Assembly (NCBI GenBank): GCA_965221295.1
Contig: OZ244879.1
Span: 2,604,001-2,668,000, forward strand
DNA length: 64,000 bases
DNA from: Bin87 sp965221295
GTDB taxonomy: Bacteria > Chloroflexota > Dehalococcoidia > Lucifugimonadales > UBA3495
Direction of reading: 5' to 3'
Shown piece after piece: positions 44,140-51,585 of this stretch (its first letter is position 1; every line of letters starts with the position of its first letter). The position numbers and the translations under genes are program-made. The notes beneath the pieces were generated by a model, which ran no database searches, had not been told where the DNA came from, and worked only from the letters and a program-made list of their open reading frames with translations.

Positions 44140-45066
44140 TCAGGGGACGCCCGCCCACGCCATTACCTCACGCGCTAACGTGATCTTATCGTCGTCCGTG
44201 TGCATTATAGTGTTGGTCACCATCGGTTCAATTCCCGTGGCGGCCACGGCGTCCGCCAGGTCTGCGTCCTGGGCATCCAGCGCCAAAACGTCGCACAGAC
44301 CAAGATACTCCCTGGCAACGCCCACCGCCGAAACCTCCGCGCCGAGTTCGCCCATTATCTTGCCAGCCGGTCCGCGCACTGCGTCGCCGCCGACTATGGG
44401 GCTCACCGCGATCCGACGAGCGGAACTGTCCCTGATCTTCTGTCGCACTCCCGGGATCGCCAGAATGGGCGCAAGGCTTAGATGGGGGTTGGAGGGACAG
44501 AAGACTATCGTTTCCGCCGTCTCCAACGCTGCCAAAAATGCCGGGGACGGCAGCGCGCTTTCCGAACCGACGTAGCTGATGGACCGCACCGCTGGAACAG
44601 CCCGTTGTTTTACGAAGTACTCCTGCATCGAAAGGACGCCCGCATCCGTTTCCATAGTAGTTCGCACCGGTTGGTCGCTCATCGGAACGATGGGATGCTC
44701 GATGCCCAGTCGGCTGGTCAGTTCGGTGGTGGCCTGCGATAGGGTCAGGCCCTGGCGGAGCAACTCCGTGCGGCGTATGTGCATGGCGAAGTCTCGGTCG
44801 CCCAGATTGAACCATGTATCCGAGCCCAGCCGATTCAGCATTGCCAGGGCCTCGAACGAGTCGCCAGCGATGCCCCATCCGGCCTCCTGGTTGTACCAGC
44901 CCGACAGAGTATAGGCCATGGTGTCCAGGTCAGGCGAAACGCGCAGTCCGTGGAACTCCTCGTCGTCGCCGGTGTTTACCACAATGGTCAGGCGATTTGG
45001 CGGCAGAATTCGCGCCAGCCCCAGCGCCAGCTTGGCCCCGCCGACGCCGCCGGCCAGCGCCAGCAT
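44140..45066 (-). CDS. cofD: 2-phospho-L-lactate transferase (CofD/FbiA)
   Basis: The gene encodes 308 aa from the ATG at 45066 with GGAGGG upstream; an ATG at 45090 just after the cofH stop is the alternative. LALAGGVGGAKLALGLARIL, VVNTGDDEEFHGLRVSPDLD and GWGIAGDSFEALAML match CofD, and VFCPSNPHLSLAPILAIPGV is the later conserved part. It joins the activated phospholactyl/enolpyruvyl group to the deazaflavin Fo, making F420-0. Confidence 0.95.
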   Translation of the reverse strand: MLALAGGVGGAKLALGLARILPPNRLTIVVNTGDDEEFHGLRVSPDLDTMAYTLSGWYNQEAGWGIAGDSFEALAMLNRLGSDTWFNLGDRDFAMHIRRTELLRQGLTLSQATTELTSRLGIEHPIVPMSDQPVRTTMETDAGVLSMQEYFVKQRAVPAVRSISYVGSESALPSPAFLAALETAETIVFCPSNPHLSLAPILAIPGVRQKIRDSSARRIAVSPIVGGDAVRGPAGKIMGELGAEVSAVGVAREYLGLCDVLALDAQDADLADAVAATGIEPMVTNTIMHTDDDKITLAREVMAWAGVP

Positions 45067-45093
45067 ATGACCCTCCGCCGTTGGGCTCATGGA

Positions 45094-46431
45094 CTAGCTC
45101 GGTCGTTCCGCGGCGACGCGCGCCCGCTCATGCCGGGGATGCTCAAACCGGTAGGAGTCCATATTCACCAGTTGATTGTACGATCCGAAGATCTCTTCAA
45201 CGTTGTCGCCCACCAAGTCCAGCGGGTCCAGGGCTTCGTCCATCTCCCCATAGACGCGGCGCAGTCCGTAGGTGGTGTAGCGCTCGGCCGGCGTGCGGCC
45301 AGCCTCACGGATCATGCCTCGGAATTCGCCCGGACGCATCAACTGCCCGTGCATCGCCCCAGCCGACGTGGATATGCTCTCGTTGATGAGGGTTCCGCCA
45401 AGGTCATTGACGCCGGCGTTCAGCAGCAGCTGGGACATTCGGCTACCCTCTTTCACCCAGGACGCCTGAATGTTGGGTATCCAGTTATTCAGCATGATCC
45501 TGGCGATGGCGTGCACCTTGATTACGTCCATTCCCGTTGGCCCGGAGCGTACGCCTTCCACGGTTTGCTTGAAGTACATGGGGGCTTCCGACGCCACGAA
45601 ACTCAGCGGAACGAACTCGGTGAAGCCGCCGGTACTCTGCTGAATTTCTCGCAGCAACGCAATGTGCCGCGCCACTTGGGCGTTGGTTTCCCGGTGTCCG
45701 AACATCACCGTGGAAGTGGTCGGTATGCCCAGGTCGTGGGCGTTGGTGATGACCTCAATCCACTGGTCAACCGTGATCCGTCCCGGCGAGATGATGTCGC
45801 GCAGTTCCTGGTCGAGAACTTCGGCGGAGGTTCCGGGGAGGCTGCCGACCCCGGCGTCCTTCAACCCCTGCAGGTATTCGCGAATGCTGCAACGCGAGCG
45901 AATGGAACCGTACAGCACTTCTTCGGGCGAGAAGCCGTGAATGTGCATATCCGGCAGTTCCGACTTGATCGCTTCGCAGAGCCGGATGTACAGGTCGCCC
46001 TCCATTTGGGGCGGCAAGCCGGCCTGGATGCAGACCTCGGTAGCCCCGTAGTCTTGAGCTTCCTTCGCGCGCCGTATGATTTCATTGACCGGAAGGAAGT
46101 AGCCCTCCTCTTCTCGGAAATCGCGGCTGAACGCGCAGAATCCACATCGTTTGATGCACACGTTGGTGAAGTTGACGTTCCGGTTCACCACGTAGGTCAC
46201 CAGGTCGCCCACGGCTCGTCGCCGCAACTCGTCGGCGACCATCGTCGTGGCGATGAATTCGGCGTTGGCCGTTTCAAACAGCCAAACGGCCTCATCGACC
46301 GTGATGTCCTCGCCGTCCAGCGCCCGGTTCAGGACGTCGGACACGTCGGGCCGCAGTCCGGTCAGCAGCGCCGCCAGCGTCCTGGGGACGTCTCCTGCCG
46401 GCGCGGACTGCTGGTTTCTAATTTCCGACAT
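45094..46431 (-). CDS. cofH: Fo synthase subunit 2 (CofH), radical SAM
   Basis: The protein is 445 aa. The radical-SAM cluster motif C-x3-C-x2-C is seen in CIKRCGFCAFSRD, preceded by VVNRNVNFTNV. GLPPQMEGDLYIRLCEAI, HGFSPEEVLYG and MFGHRETNAQVARHIALLRE follow. It couples 5-amino-6-ribitylaminouracil with tyrosine in Fo synthesis. Its start overlaps the cofG end by 14 nt. Confidence 0.96.
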   Translation of the reverse strand: MSEIRNQQSAPAGDVPRTLAALLTGLRPDVSDVLNRALDGEDITVDEAVWLFETANAEFIATTMVADELRRRAVGDLVTYVVNRNVNFTNVCIKRCGFCAFSRDFREEEGYFLPVNEIIRRAKEAQDYGATEVCIQAGLPPQMEGDLYIRLCEAIKSELPDMHIHGFSPEEVLYGSIRSRCSIREYLQGLKDAGVGSLPGTSAEVLDQELRDIISPGRITVDQWIEVITNAHDLGIPTTSTVMFGHRETNAQVARHIALLREIQQSTGGFTEFVPLSFVASEAPMYFKQTVEGVRSGPTGMDVIKVHAIARIMLNNWIPNIQASWVKEGSRMSQLLLNAGVNDLGGTLINESISTSAGAMHGQLMRPGEFRGMIREAGRTPAERYTTYGLRRVYGEMDEALDPLDLVGDNVEEIFGSYNQLVNMDSYRFEHPRHERARVAAERPS

Positions 46432-47596
46432 AACGCTGCATACCCCCTTTTACGTACCCTTCCTGGTCGGTGAGGCGGATCAATTTTTCCTTCAAAATTG
46501 GCGGCAGGGGCCACTGTGACCCGTTGGCGAAATATTCGGGATAGACTGGCAATCTGGGCCGCAATTCGTACCCTGCGGATTCGGTGCGCCGTTGCAGTTC
46601 TTCCAGTTGCGGCCACGGAGCTTCCGGATTTACGAAGTCAATGGTTAGCGGAGACACGCCGCCCCAATCATTGATGCCAGCGCTGATGTAGCGTTCGTAG
46701 TCTTCGCTCAGGTTGGGCGGAACCTGGATGTTGACTCGCCCGCCCAGTATGAGTCGGGCCACCGCTGTGGTCCACATGAGTTCTTCGCCGGCCGCGTCCG
46801 GAGCGTCGGCCATTGGGGTATCAGGCTTGGCGCGGAAATTCTGCACGATCACTTCCTGGATGTGCCCGAATCGACGATGCAGGTCGCGAATGGCCAGCAG
46901 CGACTCCACCCTCTCCTCGCGCGTTTCACCGATGCCGATGAGGATGCCAGTCGTGAAGGGTATTCCCAGTTCCCCAGCCAGTTCCATGGTCCGAAGCCGT
47001 ACGCGCGGGCGCTTGCTCGGCGCGAATTCGTGGGGCCCGCCCGCCTCGTAGAGGCGGGAGCTGGAACTCTCCAACATGATGCCAATGGAGGGATTCGTCG
47101 GCTGCAACGCTTCCAGCTCACGCCGGCTCATGGTGCCCGGGTTCCCATGGGGCAACAGTTCCGTCGCCTGAAACACCCGACGGCAAACGTCAGCCAGGTA
47201 AGCCAGGGTGGTCGGGTAGCCGTTGGTGGCGAGCCATTCCGCTGCCTCGGAGTATCTTTGCTCCGGTCGTTCCCCCAGGGTGAAAAGGGCCTCCGTGCAA
47301 CCTAGCTTCTGGCCTGCTTGGGCCACGGCCAGCGCGGCCTCGGCGGTGAGGAACAGATCGTCGGCTTCTTGGGGCGATTGGCGAAAGGTGCAATACCCGC
47401 AGAAATCGCGGCACAAACGGGTCAGCGGGATGAAAACCTTGGGTGAAAAGGTGATGATGCGGCCGCGGCCTCGGTCCCTCAGCTCACTGGCCAGACCGCA
47501 CAGTTCGGCAAGGCCATCGCCCCGCAAATCGACCAGGGCCAACGCTTGCTGCTGGGAAAGCTCTGCGCCGACCAGGAGCCAATCCATGGACGGCAT
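46418..47596 (-). CDS. cofG: Fo synthase subunit 1 (CofG), radical SAM
   Basis: The protein is about 392 aa from the ATG at 47596; the frame extends to 47701 but those residues lack family character. The C-x3-C-x2-C cluster is CRDFCGYCTFRQSP, with GTMSRRELEALQPTNPSIG, PFTTGILIGIGETREER and QNFRAKPDTPMADAPD as later motifs. It closes the deazaflavin ring of Fo from the CofH product. It is the first gene of the operon; no clear promoter is seen. Confidence 0.95.
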   Translation of the reverse strand: MPSMDWLLVGAELSQQQALALVDLRGDGLAELCGLASELRDRGRGRIITFSPKVFIPLTRLCRDFCGYCTFRQSPQEADDLFLTAEAALAVAQAGQKLGCTEALFTLGERPEQRYSEAAEWLATNGYPTTLAYLADVCRRVFQATELLPHGNPGTMSRRELEALQPTNPSIGIMLESSSSRLYEAGGPHEFAPSKRPRVRLRTMELAGELGIPFTTGILIGIGETREERVESLLAIRDLHRRFGHIQEVIVQNFRAKPDTPMADAPDAAGEELMWTTAVARLILGGRVNIQVPPNLSEDYERYISAGINDWGGVSPLTIDFVNPEAPWPQLEELQRRTESAGYELRPRLPVYPEYFANGSQWPLPPILKEKLIRLTDQEGYVKGGMQRYVGN

Positions 47597-47800
47597 CTTT
47601 CGGCGAAGCAAGTGGGGCGAGGCTACGGACGTCACGCTGGCGAATCCTAGTGGCGGGTGGGAATGGCAATCCATTGTATGCAGGCGCCCGCCAACATTCA
47701 AGGCGCCTATTGCAACCGCGCGTCAATCGCCCTGTTTTATGTCAATACAATCCCAAATGATACCAGGCATTGTTCCAGTTATGTAAAACCGAGGCCGCCT

Positions 47801-48904
47801 TCAGGCTCCGAACAACTGACCCTGGCGGCCGGGCTCGTTGCCGCCCTCCCAGGGGTATCCCATGAACTCGTAAGCCAATCGTGTCGCCATCCTGCCCCGG
47901 GGCGTTCGTTCCAAGAATCCCTGTTGCAGCAGGAACGGTTCCAACACCTCCATCACGGTGCTGGAATCCTCGCTCATCGAGGCCGCCAGCGTGTCCAGAC
48001 CCACCGGACCGCCGTTGAACTTGTGGATGATGTTTCCCAAAAGACGATGGTCGGTTTCATCCAGGCCCCGGGCGTCCACGCCCAACCGATCCAGCGACTC
48101 CCGCGCCACTGGGCCGGATACTCGGTTGTCCGCCTTCACCAATGCGTAGTCCCGCGCCCGCCGCAACAACCGGTTGGCGATTCTCGGCGTACCCCGGGAA
48201 CGTATGGCCACTTCGTTGACGCCCTCCTGGTCCGCGTCGATGCCCAAGATGCGCGCCGAACGCCGCACCACCGTTGACATGTCCTGGTCGGAGTAGTAAT
48301 CCAAGCGGAACACCGAGCCGAACCGGTCCCGTAGGGGCGCGCTCACGAGGGAGTAGCGGGTGGTGGCCCCCACCAGGGTGAAGGGATTGATCCTCAAGTT
48401 GATGCTGCGCGCCGAAAGACCCTTGCCAACCACCCAAGAGAGGAAGAAGTCCTCCATGGCGGAGTACATCACCTCCTCCACCGCCCGGTTCAGCCGGTGT
48501 ATCTCGTCGATGAACAAGACATCGTTGGGTTGCAGACCGGTCAAGATGGAAGCCAGGTCGCTGGCTCGTTCGATGGCCGGCCCCGCCGTGATCTTGATGG
48601 TTGCTCCCATCTCGTTGGCGATTATGTTGGCCAGCGTCGTTTTGCCCAGGCCGGGCGGCCCGTAAATCACAACGTGGTCCAACGGTTCGCCGCGGATCCG
48701 CGCCGCCTGCATGGCGATGCTCAGGTTTTCCTTGACCTGTGGCTGACCGACGAAATCGCTCAAGAGAGCCGGTCTCAGCCGCGTTTCCTGGTCAGCATCG
48801 TCACCTTGGGCGTCTGGCGAAACGGTACGGGCGCCGGATTCTTCTATGGACGTAGGAGAATCGCCCGCGTGTTCCCTGGTAGTGTCCATCTCGGTAGTTT
48901 CCAT
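47801..48904 (-). CDS. ruvB: Holliday junction branch-migration ATPase RuvB
   Basis: The protein is 367 aa from the ATG at 48904; a start at 48943 is possible. RPALLSDFVGQPQVKENL, the Walker A GPPGLGKTTLA, Walker B VLFIDEIHRLNRAVEE, GATTRYSLVSAPLRDRFG and the C-terminal winged-helix ending R-x-PRGRMATRLAYE are typical. About 25 extra acidic residues lead the protein. It drives branch migration with RuvA, encoded 10 kb away with ruvC. Confidence 0.97.
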   Translation of the reverse strand: METTEMDTTREHAGDSPTSIEESGARTVSPDAQGDDADQETRLRPALLSDFVGQPQVKENLSIAMQAARIRGEPLDHVVIYGPPGLGKTTLANIIANEMGATIKITAGPAIERASDLASILTGLQPNDVLFIDEIHRLNRAVEEVMYSAMEDFFLSWVVGKGLSARSINLRINPFTLVGATTRYSLVSAPLRDRFGSVFRLDYYSDQDMSTVVRRSARILGIDADQEGVNEVAIRSRGTPRIANRLLRRARDYALVKADNRVSGPVARESLDRLGVDARGLDETDHRLLGNIIHKFNGGPVGLDTLAASMSEDSSTVMEVLEPFLLQQGFLERTPRGRMATRLAYEFMGYPWEGGNEPGRQGQLFGA

Positions 48905-48965
48905 CTTGGCCCCATGATACCCGAAATGGCCGAGGCCGCGCACTGGCCGCTAAAATCCGCCGTGC

Positions 48966-48999
48966 TATACTCTGCCCATCCCTATATTCTGCCCATCCT
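48966..48999 (+). repeat. Two tandem 17-bp repeats carrying -10-like hexamers
   Basis: TATACTCTGCCCATCCC (48966-48982) is followed by TATATTCTGCCCATCCT (48983-48999). Both start with a plausible -10 box just upstream of the FakA-like gene; no good -35 is seen for either. Confidence 0.55.
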
Positions 49000-49017
49000 A
49001 CGATGACGGGAATACCG

Positions 49018-50694
49018 ATGACGATTAGCTCTACCGTCCTCCACGGTTCAGACCTGCGTTTGGCGATGCTTGGCGCGGCCGATTATATGGAACTCTACCG
49101 CGAGGCCGCCAACGCCCTCAACGTATTCCCAGTGCCTGACGGCGACACCGGCACCAACATGCTGCTCACGCTGCGCGCTGGCATTGAGCAGATGAACAAG
49201 GACGCCCCCCTGGAATCCGCAGGGGCAGTCGCCGAGTCCATCGCCAATGGCGCGTTCTGGGGGGCTCGGGGCAACAGCGGCGTCATCCTGTCGCAACTGC
49301 TGCGGGGATTCGCGGACGGCGTGGCCGGCTCCGAGACGATAGCTGCGATGGAAGCAGTAGCCGCCTTCCGTTCCGCCACCGATTCCGCGTACGGGGCCGT
49401 CAGCCAACCCAAGGAAGGCACCATGCTTTCGGTGATTCGCGGCGCCTCCGACGCTACGATTCGCGCCAACGACGCGGGTGAACACGACGTGATCGTGCTG
49501 TGGCGGATCGCCTACGACAGCGCCATAGAGGCCTTGGCCTACACTCCGGAACAACTGCCGGTCCTCAAAGAGGCCGGCGTAGTTGATTCCGGCGGCTTGG
49601 GAGTAGTAGCCATCATCGGTGGAGCCCTGCGCCACCTGCAGGGAGAGACCGGCCCGGCGTTTGATCTTGGCCTCCGCAGCGTGGGCGGGCCGATCGACCC
49701 GAACCAAGCCGGGTCGGTATCCATCGACTCGGATTTCCTCGACGCCCACGAAGAGAGCGAATTCGGGTACTGTACCCAGTTCGTGATCCACGGTAGCGAA
49801 TTGAAGGTCGACGTTCTGCGGGCCGGTCTTGACGCCATCGCCGATTCCACCGTCATCATCGGTGGAGGCGCCGCCGTTCGCGTGCACATCCATACCGAAG
49901 ATCCCGGCGCCGCGCTTACCTTTGGAATTGGCTACGGCGACCTCGATGAAATCAAGATCGACAACATGAGCCTGCAAAATCGGGACTGGACCAGCGGCCA
50001 CCGCGAGCGCTCCCGTCCCGCTGAGATACGCCCCGGCGTTGCAGTGGTGGCGGTGGCTTCCGGGCCCGGCATCGCGGCCCTTTTCCAGGACGCTGGCTGC
50101 GCCGCCATTGTGCCCGGGGGGCAAACCCTGAACCCCAGCGCCAGCGAAATCATCGACGCCGCGCTCTCCGTCGGCTCATCCGACGTCATCATCCTCCCCA
50201 ACAATCCCAACGTCATCCTGACCGCCGCGCAGGCCGCAGACGCTCAAACCGATGGGGTCAACCTGCACGTCGTCAACACTCGTTCCATGCCCCAGGGGAT
50301 CGTCACCATGCTGGGATTCAACCCCGAAGTTTCGGTAGACGACAATCTCACCAGCATGGGTTTGGCCAGCGCTTCCGTCGAGACCCTGGAAATCACCCAA
50401 GCCGTGCGAGATTCGGTGGTGGATGGCCAACAGGTTCAGGAGGGTCAATTCATGGCCATCCTCGACGGCAAGCTGGTCGCGTCGTGTGAAAACGCCGAAC
50501 GAGCCGCGCAAGACGGGCTCGAGTGTTTTGCCCTAGATGAGGACAGCATCGTCTCCATGTATTGGGGGGAAGACACCACCGAAGAGCGAGCCATCAGTTT
50601 GCAGGTAGAGTTGGAGTCGATCTACAAGGGAACAGAATTCCATCTGCACCCCGGAGGTCAGCCCCATTACCCCTACCTAGTGTCGGTGGAGTAG
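49018..50694 (+). CDS. fakA: DAK2-domain fatty-acid kinase subunit A (FakA-like)
   Basis: The protein is 558 aa from the ATG at 49018 (a start at 49003 is also possible). The N-terminal DhaL/DAK2 ATP-binding domain has NVFPVPDGDTGTNMLLTLRA, ARGNSGVILSQLLRG and VDSGGLGVVAIIGGAL. The middle and C-terminal domains match FakA (IILPNNPNVILTAAQAA, HVVNTRSMPQG). FakA phosphorylates fatty acids held by a FakB partner. The next gene is a DegV/FakB protein, which strongly supports the assignment. Confidence 0.93.
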   Translation: MTISSTVLHGSDLRLAMLGAADYMELYREAANALNVFPVPDGDTGTNMLLTLRAGIEQMNKDAPLESAGAVAESIANGAFWGARGNSGVILSQLLRGFADGVAGSETIAAMEAVAAFRSATDSAYGAVSQPKEGTMLSVIRGASDATIRANDAGEHDVIVLWRIAYDSAIEALAYTPEQLPVLKEAGVVDSGGLGVVAIIGGALRHLQGETGPAFDLGLRSVGGPIDPNQAGSVSIDSDFLDAHEESEFGYCTQFVIHGSELKVDVLRAGLDAIADSTVIIGGGAAVRVHIHTEDPGAALTFGIGYGDLDEIKIDNMSLQNRDWTSGHRERSRPAEIRPGVAVVAVASGPGIAALFQDAGCAAIVPGGQTLNPSASEIIDAALSVGSSDVIILPNNPNVILTAAQAADAQTDGVNLHVVNTRSMPQGIVTMLGFNPEVSVDDNLTSMGLASASVETLEITQAVRDSVVDGQQVQEGQFMAILDGKLVASCENAERAAQDGLECFALDEDSIVSMYWGEDTTEERAISLQVELESIYKGTEFHLHPGGQPHYPYLVSVE

Positions 50695-50751
50695 CCAGCG
50701 CATCGGTGGAATAGTAGGCCACGACCTCACGCCGCGACAGGAGCGATAACA

Positions 50752-51585
50752 ATGGCAGTCAAAATCGTTACGGACAGCACCTGCGACATTGCTCGCGAAA
50801 CTGTGGAGCGACTGGGCATTACCGTAGTGCCGGCCTATGTCCTGTTCGGCGAGGAGTCCTTCCGGCAGGGCATAGACATCAACCCGACCCAGTTCTATGC
50901 CCGGCTTCAGGCCTCTACGGAACTGCCCAGCACATCGCAACCGACCCCGCGCGATTTCACGGAAAAGATCGAGCCCTTGGTGGCCGCTGGCGACCGGGTT
51001 GTGTGCGTTACCGTGCCCAAGCAACTTAGCGGGACCTACAACTCGGCGGTGCAGGCTGGCTCGCAGTTCGAGGAGGGCGCAGTTACCGTCGTTGACGCTC
51101 AGACCGCATCGGTCGGCCATATGCTCCAGGTCATCGCCGCCGCCGAGGACGCCGCCGCTCCAGACGCTACGGTCGAATCCGTCATCGCCGCCGCCAACGA
51201 ACGGGCCGCCTCCGGTTTTGGCCTGGCGATGGTTGACACGCTGGAATACCTGCAGAAAGGCGGCCGCATCGGCAAGGCCCAGGCATTCATGGGTACGCTG
51301 CTCAAATTCAAGCCCATCCTCAGGGTTGCCAACGGTGAAGTACTCCCAGTTGACCGGCCACGCAACCTGCGCCGGGGTCTGCAACGCCTGGAGGAATTGG
51401 TGCGAGAGCACGGGCCGGCCTCCAAGATGGGAATCGCTTACACCACTGACGCCGCGCCTGCCGAGGAAATTCGCCACCGGCTTTCGGACCTGGCAGATCC
51501 GGAGCAAACCTACACCATACAGGTCGGTTCCGCCATCGGAACCCACATCGGCCCTGGCGCCGTGGCGGTGGCCACCCTTCCCTGA
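50752..51585 (+). CDS. DegV family fatty-acid-binding protein (FakB-like)
   Basis: The gene encodes 277 aa from an ATG with AGGAG upstream. KIVTDSTCDIARE, the STSQPTPRDF loop, LSGTYNSAVQAG, LEYLQKGGRIGKAQAFMG and GTHIGPGAVAV are the DegV landmarks (fatty-acid pocket). It presents an acyl chain to FakA for phosphorylation, feeding exogenous fatty acids into phospholipids. It lies 57 bp after fakA and its stop overlaps the recG start. Confidence 0.93.
   Translation: MAVKIVTDSTCDIARETVERLGITVVPAYVLFGEESFRQGIDINPTQFYARLQASTELPSTSQPTPRDFTEKIEPLVAAGDRVVCVTVPKQLSGTYNSAVQAGSQFEEGAVTVVDAQTASVGHMLQVIAAAEDAAAPDATVESVIAAANERAASGFGLAMVDTLEYLQKGGRIGKAQAFMGTLLKFKPILRVANGEVLPVDRPRNLRRGLQRLEELVREHGPASKMGIAYTTDAAPAEEIRHRLSDLADPEQTYTIQVGSAIGTHIGPGAVAVATLP

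Noticed and set aside
44779..46473. A 564-residue open frame opposite cofD/cofH
   Set aside because: It is a shadow of the F420 genes; no ribosome site and no recognisable domain.
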